Positions 1 through 7,521 are shown, counted from the stretch's first letter. The stretch: 41,607 nucleotides of DNA from Prosthecobacter sp. (GCF_020439865.1 NZ_JAGRPF010000218.1:1-41607), one strand, 5' to 3'. The notes: generated by a model from the letters alone, not told the origin. Made by a program: numbers and translations.

Positions 1-2
1 AT

Positions 3-653
3 CAGGAGACCTACGATCGCGTCGTGTATGACCAGATGCACACAGCAGGGCCGAAGAAGGACTTCGACTGGCGGCTGGCATGTCCGGAACGTGGCTACGA
101 AGGCGGTTTCCGCCGCATTGGCATCGGTGCGCTGTTTGGCCTGAGCGACTGGCGTCTCGAAGCACTGCGGCTCGCGGCGCATCTGGAGCATCTCTACAAG
201 CACTGTTGGAAATCGTCCTTCACCGTCGCGTTTCCGCGTCTGCGTCCGGCGGCGGGCGGGTTCAAACCGATGACGGATTTCCCGGATTGGGCGCTGGTGC
301 AGACGATCTGCGCCTTCCGCATCACGTTCCCAGAAGTCGGCATCATTTTGAGCACGCGTGAATCAGCGCCGCTGCGCGATGCGCTGGCACCGCTGGGCAT
401 CACGGTGATGAGCGCGGGCAGTCATACCGAGCCGGGAGGCTACACGGGTGCCGGGAACGATGATCTGCATCTCACCGTGCGCGGCAAACGCGTCGAAGTG
501 GAGACGAAGGCCGAGACGAATCGCGCGGAAGGCCAGTTCGGCATCGCGGATCAGCGTTCGGCGCACAGCGTGGCCGAGATGCTGCGCCAGCGCGGCCTGG
601 ATCCTGTTTGGAAGGACTGGGATGCGTCGATCCTCGCGACGATGGTGGCTTGA
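3..653 (+). CDS. thiH: ThiH, 2-iminoacetate (dehydroglycine) synthase, 5'-truncated by the window edge
   Basis: The frame is open from base 3, so only the C-terminal part (about 216 residues) is present. It resembles the C-terminal half of ThiH, the radical-SAM tyrosine lyase that makes dehydroglycine for the thiamine thiazole ring. Family hallmarks visible are the QETYD start, GLSDWR, SFPRLRPAAGG, QTICAFR, LSTRES, the PGGY stretch and the closing VWKDWD. The N-terminal CxxxCxxC iron-sulfur motif lies outside the window, so catalytic competence cannot be judged. thiS follows 47 bp downstream on the same strand, which supports a thiamine operon; thiG is probably upstream but not visible. The assignment is secure by motif content. 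Confidence 0.95.
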   Translation, partial: QETYDRVVYDQMHTAGPKKDFDWRLACPERGYEGGFRRIGIGALFGLSDWRLEALRLAAHLEHLYKHCWKSSFTVAFPRLRPAAGGFKPMTDFPDWALVQTICAFRITFPEVGIILSTRESAPLRDALAPLGITVMSAGSHTEPGGYTGAGNDDLHLTVRGKRVEVETKAETNRAEGQFGIADQRSAHSVAEMLRQRGLDPVWKDWDASILATMVA

Positions 654-657
654 GGGC

Positions 658-690
658 GCAATGACGAAATCAGAATGAGGAATGACGAAT
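658..690. repeat. AATGACGAA-type dispersed intergenic repeat
   Basis: The short thiH-thiS gap is made of near-repeats of the word AATGACGAA. Bases 658-669 (GCAATGACGAAA) recur identically at 26316-26327, and 673-685 recur as an exact 13-base inverted match at 26433-26445. I infer one dispersed repeat family with copies in both gaps. Copy number across the genome cannot be judged here. Confidence 0.5.
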
Positions 691-700
691 TTCTAATCCC

Positions 701-901
701 ATGAAGATCACTTTGAACGGAGAGAAGCGTGAGTTTGAAGCCCCGCAGACGGTGAAGTCGCTGCTGGCGGCCGTCGGGCTGGCCGGCAAGCCGGTGGTGG
801 TTGAGCAGAATCAAGCCGCGTTGCTGCCGCGTGAGATTGAGACCGCCACGGTGAGCGATGGCGACGTGATCGAGATCGTGCAGATCACGGCGGGAGGGTA
901 G
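701..901 (+). CDS. thiS: ThiS, thiamine sulfur-carrier protein
   Basis: This 66-residue protein has the ubiquitin-like ThiS pattern: N-terminal MKITLNGE, a central VVVEQNQ strand, a GDVIEIV strand and the obligatory C-terminal Gly-Gly (ITAGG). ThiS is adenylated and thiocarboxylated on that terminal glycine and hands sulfur to ThiG for the thiazole ring. Length and terminus are typical of the family. It follows thiH by 47 bp of repeat-like sequence. No clear Shine-Dalgarno site precedes the ATG, which fits translation coupling or the weak ribosome sites seen elsewhere in this window. Confidence 0.95.
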   Translation: MKITLNGEKREFEAPQTVKSLLAAVGLAGKPVVVEQNQAALLPREIETATVSDGDVIEIVQITAGG

Positions 902-936
902 CCAGTGCATCGGTGAGAGGCGAAACGAAGATTTGA

Positions 937-1012
937 ACCGCTGATATGACGCTAATGAGACGCTAATGTCAGAGATTCAGTATTAGCGTCTCGTCAGCGT
1001 CACATTAGCGGT
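937..1012. repeat. Long imperfect palindrome (REP-like stem-loop)
   Basis: Bases 937-968 and 981-1012 form a 32-base inverted repeat matching at 27 of 32 positions around a 12-base loop. Each arm contains internal near-repeats of the word GACGCTAATG, so the element is both palindromic and iterative. It lies after thiS and is not followed by a T-run, so it does not look like a simple terminator. It could be a repetitive extragenic palindrome. Confidence 0.7.
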
Positions 1013-1050
1013 AAAAGGAATGGGGAGATGACGTGGAGTGGACGTTTTCC

Positions 1051-1148
1051 CGCGCTCCTTCAGAGCGCGACCGAATGAGAACGGGCCGGGATGATGCGCA
1101 ACTCCCAGGGCTAGCGCCCTGGGCTGAATCGAGCGGCCCGTTGGGCCG
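1051..1148. repeat. Cluster of three consecutive GC-rich hairpins (REP/BIME-like)
   Basis: Three perfect hairpins follow one another. The first pairs 1051-1057 with 1063-1069 (CGCGCTC stem). The second pairs 1104-1111 with 1116-1123 (CCCAGGGC stem). The third pairs 1134-1139 with 1143-1148 (CGGCCC stem). None is followed by a T-tract on the plus strand. With the palindrome at 937-1012 they fill the gap between thiS and the next gene. This architecture is typical of REP elements mobilised by RAYT (TnpA-REP) transposases. No such transposase is in the window. Confidence 0.6.
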
Positions 1149-1171
1149 GGTTGAAATCCTTATCGAACAAG

Positions 1172-2071
1172 TCAGACGAGACGAACTGGAGCCCAGAGAG
1201 CAGTTTTGACGCCGTGCTTTTCCATCGCTTCGCGGAAACGTTGGGTGACGATGATCTCTCGATAGGGAGCGAAAGGTTCGCCCACAAACTCCTGGGTCAT
1301 GGCAATGTCGAAGTGAGGCAGTTGCTCAACATCGGCACGGCTGTAAACCAGTTCGGCTGGCTGGAAGCCAGCGTCATCCCAGTAATAACCGAGATTGCCT
1401 GCGGGAGGTCCGTCCTCGGTGACGAAACCGCCATGCGTGTCCTGCCGCCGCGTTTTGCAGGCCGGCATGCGCACCGTGCTCCCAAATTGCCAGAGGCTCT
1501 TGAAGCCGGGCCTGCGCGGCTTTTCGTAACTGGCTTCTTTGAACTTCACCGCCGCGAGTCTGGCTGCTTTGAGGGCGGTTTTGAGCTTCTCACTCATCAG
1601 CACACTGACGTGGTAGTAGGAGCGGCCAAAATCGATCTTGTTCTTCAAGCGTTGACTGACCTCCACCACATAAACCTCACCACTGCGGTCCGGGGCAAAT
1701 TCAGCAAACTTTCTTTCTGATCCCGCAAGCCGTAGCAGCTCTGCGGCACAGATCTCATTCCGTGAATAAGTGCGGCGACGAGTAATCGCGAACTCCTTGT
1801 CATGATTTTCACGTCTTACTATGTAATGAGGATACCACGTCATTCCATAGCCGCTGAGGACTTGGAAAATGGACTCCCATCGTTGGTCGCCTTCAGGAAG
1901 ACAAAATTGAACCCATCGTCCTCTATTGCCACGAGGCAGCCTTGTAACCTCTTCACCTCCAGCATCCTCCAACTCTTCGATTAGCAGAGGTGAATCGATA
2001 TAAACAGATCCCATGCTACCCCAGTGTTGCCCGTTATCATGTATGCTCAATTCATGAACAACTTGTGGCAT
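1172..2071 (-). CDS. Unrecognised protein, possibly immunity-protein-like
   Basis: A 299-residue cytoplasmic protein with no signal peptide or membrane segment. I do not recognise a family with confidence. Two segments look like diverged copies of one motif: around residues 154-180 (SVLMSEKLKTALKAARL) and near the C-terminus (IIVTQRFREAMEKHGVK), each a strand, a Ser/Thr-x-[KR] turn and an amphipathic helix. That pattern is reminiscent of bacterial toxin-immunity families in which a similar motif recurs, but this is inference only. Codon use is less GC3-biased than its neighbours, and the gene sits between palindromic repeats and the EboF-like gene, so it may be a recent arrival. The start is the ATG at 2071, 27 bp after the upstream gene's stop. 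Confidence 0.75.
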   Translation of the reverse strand: MPQVVHELSIHDNGQHWGSMGSVYIDSPLLIEELEDAGGEEVTRLPRGNRGRWVQFCLPEGDQRWESIFQVLSGYGMTWYPHYIVRRENHDKEFAITRRRTYSRNEICAAELLRLAGSERKFAEFAPDRSGEVYVVEVSQRLKNKIDFGRSYYHVSVLMSEKLKTALKAARLAAVKFKEASYEKPRRPGFKSLWQFGSTVRMPACKTRRQDTHGGFVTEDGPPAGNLGYYWDDAGFQPAELVYSRADVEQLPHFDIAMTQEFVGEPFAPYREIIVTQRFREAMEKHGVKTALWAPVRLV

Positions 2072-2098
2072 GGCGACAGGCTTTTGAGTGGAACTAAA

Positions 2099-3499
2099 CT
2101 ACACCGCCACGCCAGCATACCCGTGTCCGAGTGAGCAGAGGCGGAAGAGGTGGTTGCAGACTTCGTGGGCGGCGAGGGTGCCGGTGCGGGGGAGTTGATC
2201 GAAGTCGCCGATGAGGACGGGCCAGTCGCTGCGATCTTCGGGAACGCGGCCGTGCGAGCCTTTGACGAGCGTGGCGTCGAGCGGGATGACGTCCATGAGC
2301 ATGCGTTGGCCGATGGCCTTTTTCGCGAGCTTGGTGGCGACTTTGAGCTTGGGCCACTTGATGTTCGGGTCGAGGAAGAGCTCGACAGGGTCGTAGCCGC
2401 ATTTGCGGTGAATATCGACGCAGCGGGCGAAGTCAGGCGCTTTGCGGTCGTCCTGCCAATAGTAGTAGGTGAACCAGCTTTTCGCGTCGGCGACGGCGAT
2501 GAGATCGCCGCTGCGTTCGTGATTGAGACCGTGGAGATGTTTTTCCATCTTGCCGAGCACCTGCGCGACGCCGGGCGTGGTTTCGAGCGCGCCACGGACG
2601 TTGTTGAGAATGCTCTGATCATTCACGTAGATGTGTGCGACCTGATGATCGGCGATGGCGAAGGCCTTCGAGCCGCCGAGATCGAGCGTTTCGCGTCCGA
2701 GTTCATCTTTGATCGACAACCAGCCACGTTCGCGGAAGACGAGGTTCAGATGGACGGGCTGTTCGACGTTGGTGATGCCGTATTCGGAGAGGAGGACGAC
2801 CTTGATGTTGCGCGTCTCGTAGAAGCGGATGAGATCGCCGACGACGTTGTCGATCTGGCGAAGGTCGAAGCGGATCTTCTCCATGTCGAGGCCGACGCGC
2901 TGGAGGTTGTAGTCGAGATGCGGCAGGTAAACGAGCGAGAGTCCGGGCCAGTGCTTTTCCTCGATCCACTTCGCGCTTTCGGCGATCCAGATGGACGACT
3001 TGATATCTGACCCGGGCCCCCAGAAGTGGCGGAAGGGAAACGGGCCGAGGTCTTTTTTGATGCGATCCCGCAGCGGCATGGGCTGCGTGTGAATGTCGAA
3101 GACCTTGCGGCCATCCGCGGGATAAAGCGGGCGCGGCGTGATGGCGATGTCGGCGGTGGAGTACATGTTGTACCACCAGAAGAGCTTCGCGCAGGTAAAC
3201 TGCGGATCGACACGGCGCAGCGCCTCCCACAGTTTCTCGCCCTGCACGAGCTGCTCGGGCTGCTTCCAGAAACGATGCTCGGCGTAGTCGCGGTCATACC
3301 AGCCGTTGGCAACGGCTCCGTGGTCGCGCGGCAGGCGGCCGGTCAAATACGTGGCCTGGGCGGTGCAGGTGACGGCAGGCAGCACCGGTTCAATGAGGGC
3401 GGAACGGTTGCGCTCGACAAAGGCGCGGATCGCCGGTGTGTGCTCGCCGATGAGCCTCGTGGTGAGGCCGACGACGTTCAGGATGGCGGTGCGCTGCAT
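2099..3499 (-). CDS. Alkaline-phosphatase-superfamily phosphodiesterase/nucleotide pyrophosphatase, EboF-like
   Basis: This 466-residue protein belongs to the type I phosphodiesterase/nucleotide pyrophosphatase branch of the alkaline phosphatase superfamily. The N-terminal INVVGLT-like strand is followed by PAVTCTAQATYLTG, which contains the likely nucleophile Thr44. Further family-like blocks are FWWYNMYS, TPRPLYPADGRK, YLPHLDYNLQR, IADHQVAHIYVND and IPLDATLVKGSHGR. The usual metal-binding SDHG is replaced by SEYG; my recollection is that EboF-type proteins share this, so it is not obviously a defect. EboF belongs to the ebo cluster, linked in cyanobacteria to export of secondary-metabolite precursors. 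No other ebo gene is visible, so its substrate here is unknown. No signal peptide is evident. Confidence 0.85.
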   Translation of the reverse strand: MQRTAILNVVGLTTRLIGEHTPAIRAFVERNRSALIEPVLPAVTCTAQATYLTGRLPRDHGAVANGWYDRDYAEHRFWKQPEQLVQGEKLWEALRRVDPQFTCAKLFWWYNMYSTADIAITPRPLYPADGRKVFDIHTQPMPLRDRIKKDLGPFPFRHFWGPGSDIKSSIWIAESAKWIEEKHWPGLSLVYLPHLDYNLQRVGLDMEKIRFDLRQIDNVVGDLIRFYETRNIKVVLLSEYGITNVEQPVHLNLVFRERGWLSIKDELGRETLDLGGSKAFAIADHQVAHIYVNDQSILNNVRGALETTPGVAQVLGKMEKHLHGLNHERSGDLIAVADAKSWFTYYYWQDDRKAPDFARCVDIHRKCGYDPVELFLDPNIKWPKLKVATKLAKKAIGQRMLMDVIPLDATLVKGSHGRVPEDRSDWPVLIGDFDQLPRTGTLAAHEVCNHLFRLCSLGHGYAGVAV

Positions 3500-3513
3500 G
3501 GTTGGGTTTGCTG

Positions 3514-3575
3514 TTCTCAGTTCGCTGTTCGCGGTTTTAGCACAAAAACTGGGAACGGCGAACCGTGAACTGCAA
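3514..3575. repeat. GAAC-rich imperfect inverted repeat
   Basis: The gap between the DUF3307 gene and the EboF-like gene contains CAGTTCGCTGTTCGCGGTTT followed by an inverted counterpart ending CGAACCGTGAACTG. Bases 3557-3570 match 7620-7633 at 13 of 14 positions, in another intergenic gap. This suggests a second dispersed repeat family rather than a gene-specific operator. Confidence 0.5.
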
Positions 3576-3580
3576 ACAGA

Positions 3581-3988
3581 TCACCAAAGCATCGCCACGA
3601 CAACGTACACGACCTTGCAGACGTAATGCAGAGCCTGATCCTGATTGAAGGTGGTCTTGTTCTCGCACTTGGCGAAATCGATGACCCAGTGCAGAACGAA
3701 TTCGACAAGGCAGGTGATGAAACATCCGGTGATGGCCCAGACCATGCAAGCATGAAGCAGACAGTGGGCACTCATGCACCACGGCCAGATCTGAACCGGT
3801 CGTGAAGGATCCTGCAGCTTGTAGAGCAGGTGCCGGTTCTTGCAGGTGGAGAGGAACTCGCCCTGCAGCGGATAGTCCATCAGCGCATGGCCGGCGAACA
3901 GAAGGAAGATGACCTGGATGGCTTCCAGCGAAGTGTGAGGAGGAAATGGCAGCAGGCCGGACATGCGGAAATTTTCCATTGAGAACAC
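3581..3988 (-). CDS. DUF3307-family small membrane protein
   Basis: A 135-residue, strongly hydrophobic protein with three or four likely membrane segments, at about residues 22-38, 72-100 and 120-134. The stretch LFAGHALMDYPLQGEFL matches the His...Asp...LQ signature I associate with DUF3307 proteins, whose function is not established. Internal HCLLHACMVW and HWVIDFAKCE add conserved-looking polar residues within membrane segments. Three possible starts lie close together (MFS, MEN, MSG); I keep the first. It lies 56 bp downstream of the cyclic-nucleotide-fold gene on the same strand, so the two may be co-transcribed. Confidence 0.7.
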   Translation of the reverse strand: MFSMENFRMSGLLPFPPHTSLEAIQVIFLLFAGHALMDYPLQGEFLSTCKNRHLLYKLQDPSRPVQIWPWCMSAHCLLHACMVWAITGCFITCLVEFVLHWVIDFAKCENKTTFNQDQALHYVCKVVYVVVAMLW

Positions 3989-4044
3989 CAGACCGCAATG
4001 CGCGCAAAACTGATGCGCAATGCGGCCGGTCTCACTTCCGTGAA

Positions 4045-4500
4045 TCAGGCGCTGTAGAAGGCGGCGATCTTCTCATTCACCGCACGAAGCCGGTGCGAAA
4101 TGGTGCGTCCGACGCCGATGAGCAGCCAGGCGGCGGCACGGGGATACTCGTTGATGTAGCTTTCGAGGGTTTCACTGTCGATGCGCCAGACCTGGGAAAA
4201 CTCGACCGCGGTCACGCTGGCGCTGGCGACATTGGGATCGAGGAGGTTGATTTCTCCGATCGTCTCCCCTTTTTGAATCGAACCGAGGAGCACCTTGTGA
4301 CCACCACGCATGGCGGTGGCGTGGAACTTGCCGGAGACCACAAAAAAGAGGCTGTTCTGCTGCTGGCCTTCTTCAATGAGGTGCTGGCCGGGCTGCACAG
4401 GAAGGAATTCGCCGTATCCACTGAGGATGTCGCGATCCTCATCACCGAGCGGTTCGAGGATGCCTTGTGCGGGAAGCTTGGGAGTCGAGAGGGAACTCAT
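4045..4500 (-). CDS. Stand-alone cyclic-nucleotide-binding-fold protein
   Basis: The 151 residues form one CRP-type beta-barrel domain: FLPVQPGQHLIEEGQQQNS, FFVVSGKF, then the phosphate-binding cassette region GETIGEINLLD and a C-terminal helix. There is no helix-turn-helix after the barrel, so it is not a CRP/FNR transcription factor. The canonical arginine that contacts the cyclic phosphate (the R-S/T-A pattern after GE..LL) is replaced by Ala in NVASASVTA, so classical cAMP binding is doubtful. It may be a protein-interaction or regulatory module. It is divergent from the DoxX-like gene and upstream of the DUF3307 gene. Confidence 0.8.
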   Translation of the reverse strand: MSSLSTPKLPAQGILEPLGDEDRDILSGYGEFLPVQPGQHLIEEGQQQNSLFFVVSGKFHATAMRGGHKVLLGSIQKGETIGEINLLDPNVASASVTAVEFSQVWRIDSETLESYINEYPRAAAWLLIGVGRTISHRLRAVNEKIAAFYSA

Positions 4501-4753
4501 GGGAGTCGTTAGGATGAATTAAGTGCCCTTTTTTAAGCGGAGATGCCCTGAATGGCAAGTACCGTGAATAATAAGCTCTGAAAGCCCGAATTCGGCCGAC
4601 ATCAGGTCATTCGCGAACATCCGCCTTTCTCGAACACATCTGCCTGCGAAGTTCGTTCAGATTTACGAACTATGTAGGTTCTAAATTCTGCTGGATTTCC
4701 AAGTTCAACGCTTCAAAATCGGCCCTCCCTCATCAACCCAACCAGATCATCAC
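4501..4753. promoter_or_regulatory. Divergent intergenic region with a small inverted repeat
   Basis: This 253-bp non-coding, AT-richer gap separates the minus-strand cyclic-nucleotide-fold gene from the plus-strand DoxX-like gene, so it must hold promoters for both. Bases 4650-4656 (AGTTCGT) and 4665-4671 (ACGAACT) form a perfect 7-base inverted repeat with an 8-base spacer, a possible operator. I could not place -35 and -10 boxes with confidence. Confidence 0.35.
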
Positions 4754-5242
4754 ATGTCCGACTCATCCTCTTCCAAATGCTGCGGCAGCAGCGGTTATGC
4801 TTTTGCTCACCTGCTTCTCCGCCTTTGGGTCGGCATGCGCTTGTTCATGGCGGGCCTCGACAAGTTCCGCTGGGGCAACGGCCCGGACACCACTTTCAGC
4901 ATCGCCAACTACACGGATAAGAAGGGGCCGCCGATCTCGAAGCTGATGGCCACGAACAGCTTCCTGCCTGAGTCGATGTGCAATGCGTTCGGCAGCACCA
5001 TCGGATACATTTTGATCCCTGTCGGCATCTGGGTCGCCATTGGCATCTGCACCGAATTTGGCCTGCTTGCCGCCGGTCTGGTGTTCCTGATGCTGGGATT
5101 CGGTCTTGCCGCCCTGCCAGACGACACGGAAGTCGTCTCCAACATCGGCCTCTCCATCCTGATCGTGGCTGCCGCGCTCGTGACTGCGAAGGCGAAGACC
5201 TTCTCCCTCGACGGCATCCTTTCCCGCAAGAAGGACGCGTAA
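4754..5242 (+). CDS. DoxX-like membrane protein
   Basis: A 162-residue integral membrane protein. After a short Ser/Cys-rich N-terminus the first hydrophobic segment (AHLLLRLWVGMRLFMAGLDK) has the DoxX-type pattern of an Arg-containing helix ending in a K-F motif. Further membrane segments lie at about residues 80-100, 103-120 and 127-143. The extramembrane loop at 40-75 is likely periplasmic. DoxX-family proteins are often found next to oxidoreductases and respiratory components, but their biochemical role is mostly unproven. Only 18 bp separate it from the exported oxidoreductase gene, which supports an operon with that gene and the lipoprotein after it. Confidence 0.8.
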   Translation: MSDSSSSKCCGSSGYAFAHLLLRLWVGMRLFMAGLDKFRWGNGPDTTFSIANYTDKKGPPISKLMATNSFLPESMCNAFGSTIGYILIPVGIWVAIGICTEFGLLAAGLVFLMLGFGLAALPDDTEVVSNIGLSILIVAAALVTAKAKTFSLDGILSRKKDA

Positions 5243-5260
5243 CGACCTCTTCGGATCGTT

Positions 5261-6751
5261 ATGGTTAGTGAACCCCAGCGCGTGATCGCACCCATGAATT
5301 CCCAGCCTTCCACCTCTCCAGCGCCGCTGTCCCGCTTCATGGACCGCCGCGGATTCCTCCGCACCAGCGCCCTCACCAGCAGCGGGCTTTACCTTGTCAC
5401 CAGCAAGACGGCCGTAGCCCAGCAAACCGCCGCAGGCCGAACGATCAAGTGCGCCCTCGTTGGTTGCGGCGCGCAGGGCAATGCGCTCCGCGTCGCCTCC
5501 AAGGACGTTCCTGGCATCCAGTGGGTCGCCATGTGTGACATCTGGAAGTTCTCCATCGCCAAGACCCGCGGCGGATTCCTCGGCGAAAATAAGGATCAGG
5601 TCGAAGGCGAGATCAAAATCTACGAAGACATCAACGAGATGCTCGACAAGGAGCCGTCGATCGAAGCCGTCTTCATCGCCACGCCCGACTTCATGCACGC
5701 ACCCTACTCGCGTCTTTGCCTGGAACGCGGCAAGAACGTGTACTGCGAGAAGATGATGAGCAACACGCTCGAAGGTGCACGCGACATGGTGCGCGCCGGC
5801 AAAGCCAACCCCGGGATCTTCCAGATCGGCCACCAGCGCCACAGCAACCCGCGCTATCTGAACCTGCGCGACAACGTCATCAAGCCGGGCAAGATGATGG
5901 GGCGCATCACTCACGCCTACGCCCAGTGGAACCGCGGAGTTTCCGGCAGCGCCCCCCAAGGTGCGGTGAAAGGCTACGACATCCCTCAGGAAGTCCTCAC
6001 CAAGCACGGCTACGGCAGCATCGAGGAGTTCCGCAACTGGCGCTTCTTCAAGAAGTACGGCGGCGGCCCGCTCTCCGACCTCGGCGCGCACCAGATCGAC
6101 ATGTTCAACTGGATGTATGAGTCCGCCCCCGTCTCTGTCATTGCTTCCGGCGGTGTGGATTATTTCGACGGCAACGATGGCCGCCCCAAGTTCGAACTGC
6201 CAGACAACGTGATGTGCATCTATGAGTTCAAGACGCCCGAGGGAGCCCTCCGCGCCTACTATCAGGTGCTCACCACCACGGGATCTCAGGGCGCCTATGA
6301 GAAACACATGGGCACCGGTGGCACCGCCATCATTTCGGAGCTCGACACCAACGGCAACCAGCTCTACGCCGAACCCGGCCAGGATTGGGAGGCGTTTGCC
6401 ATCGGCGACAACGCGCCCATCGCCAAGGCCGCTGACAAGGCCAAGAACAAATTCTGGGAACATCCCCGTGACTGGGAAAAGCCCAAGCCGCCTTCCTATG
6501 GACCGGTCAGCATGGCCGACGTTCGTGAAAGCAAGGCCCTCTCCCAGTGGGAGCTCAACGTCAAGCTTTCCCGCAAGCCGCACTCACCGCACATTCAGAA
6601 CTTCATTGAGGCCGTGCAGACCAAGAACCCCGCGCACCTCACCTGCAATGTTGAGGCCGCCTTCAAGTCCTGCGTCACGGTGCTGAAGGCCTACGAGTCG
6701 ATTGCATCCGGAGCCAAATACATCTTCACGCCTGAGGACTTCCAGGCCTGA
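5261..6751 (+). CDS. Exported Gfo/Idh/MocA-family NAD(P)-dependent oxidoreductase
   Basis: A 496-residue protein. A twin-arginine export signal (DRRGFLRTSAL) at about residues 28-38 shows it is folded with cofactor and sent across the inner membrane. The Rossmann domain begins KCALVGCGAQGNALR; the conserved CEKMM replaces the usual EKP, and the catalytic-type GGGPLSDLGAHQIDMF follows in the C-terminal half. Such proteins act on sugars or inositols, often with a bound nicotinamide; the substrate here cannot be deduced. A second start at 5294 (MNSQPST) is equally plausible because neither ATG has a clear ribosome site. It sits between a DoxX-like gene and a discoidin-like lipoprotein gene. Confidence 0.88.
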   Translation: MVSEPQRVIAPMNSQPSTSPAPLSRFMDRRGFLRTSALTSSGLYLVTSKTAVAQQTAAGRTIKCALVGCGAQGNALRVASKDVPGIQWVAMCDIWKFSIAKTRGGFLGENKDQVEGEIKIYEDINEMLDKEPSIEAVFIATPDFMHAPYSRLCLERGKNVYCEKMMSNTLEGARDMVRAGKANPGIFQIGHQRHSNPRYLNLRDNVIKPGKMMGRITHAYAQWNRGVSGSAPQGAVKGYDIPQEVLTKHGYGSIEEFRNWRFFKKYGGGPLSDLGAHQIDMFNWMYESAPVSVIASGGVDYFDGNDGRPKFELPDNVMCIYEFKTPEGALRAYYQVLTTTGSQGAYEKHMGTGGTAIISELDTNGNQLYAEPGQDWEAFAIGDNAPIAKAADKAKNKFWEHPRDWEKPKPPSYGPVSMADVRESKALSQWELNVKLSRKPHSPHIQNFIEAVQTKNPAHLTCNVEAAFKSCVTVLKAYESIASGAKYIFTPEDFQA

Positions 6752-6795
6752 TCATTCCGAAACGTAAACCCAGTCATCCACACCCAGTTCCCCTC

Positions 6796-7521
6796 ATGAA
6801 AAACACCATCCATACCCTCGCGGGCCTAGCGCTCGCCATCACCCTTGCCTCCTGTGGCAAGACCGAAGAAAAGAAGGCCGAAGGCGGAGCCGCGGCTCCT
6901 GCCGCAGCCGCTCCAGCCGGAGACCTTGAAGAAATCAAGCTTGAGTTCCCCAAGCCCATGTTCATCGGCACCCCGGTGCCTGCTGAACTCCCGAACCTTG
7001 AGAAGGCCGATCCAAGCAAGGTCGTGAAATCCATCATGGTTCCGAAAGGCACCACCAATCTCGCCAAAGGCAAGACCGTGACCAGTTCGGACTCCGCCCC
7101 GATCATTGGCGAACTCTCGTTGGTGACCGACGGTGACGCCGACGGTGCTGACGGTTCCTTCGTCGAACTCATGCCCGGCAAACAGTGGGTGCAGATCGAC
7201 CTCGGCTCCGAATCCAACATCTATAAAATCGCCATGTGGCACTACCACAAGCAGGCCCAGGCCTACATCGACGTGGTCGTGCAGGTTTCCAACGATCCTG
7301 AGTTCAAGACCGGTGTCACCACCCTCTGGAACTCCGACCACGACGAATCCTCCGAAATGGGCAAGGGGGGCGATCCCGCCTATGTCGAAACCAACCACGG
7401 CCGAGTCATCGACGGCAAAGGCACCAAGGCCCGCTACGTGCGCCTCTGGAGCAATGGCAACACCAGCAACGACATGAACCACTATTGTGAAGTTCAGGTC
7501 TATGGTACGCCTGCCAAGTAG
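6796..7521 (+). CDS. Lipoprotein with a C-terminal discoidin-like (F5/8 type C) domain
   Basis: The 241-residue product has a lipoprotein signal ending in the lipobox LASC, so Cys19 should be lipidated. An Ala/Pro linker (residues 27-43) follows. From about residue 85 the pattern TNLAKGKTVTSS, LVTDGD, WVQIDLGSESNIYKIAMWHYH and ARYVRLWSNG is that of a discoidin/F5/8-type-C carbohydrate-binding beta-sandwich. It is probably envelope-anchored and may bind glycans. It is the last gene of the DoxX-like/oxidoreductase cluster and is followed 27 bp later by a strong terminator, consistent with a three-gene unit. Confidence 0.85.
   Translation: MKNTIHTLAGLALAITLASCGKTEEKKAEGGAAAPAAAAPAGDLEEIKLEFPKPMFIGTPVPAELPNLEKADPSKVVKSIMVPKGTTNLAKGKTVTSSDSAPIIGELSLVTDGDADGADGSFVELMPGKQWVQIDLGSESNIYKIAMWHYHKQAQAYIDVVVQVSNDPEFKTGVTTLWNSDHDESSEMGKGGDPAYVETNHGRVIDGKGTKARYVRLWSNGNTSNDMNHYCEVQVYGTPAK

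Noticed and set aside
4763..6583. A 606-codon open frame antisense to the DoxX-like and oxidoreductase genes
   Set aside because: Its translation is rich in Val, Gly, Asp and His without motifs, as expected for the reverse of GC3-biased codons; the plus-strand genes have clear families.
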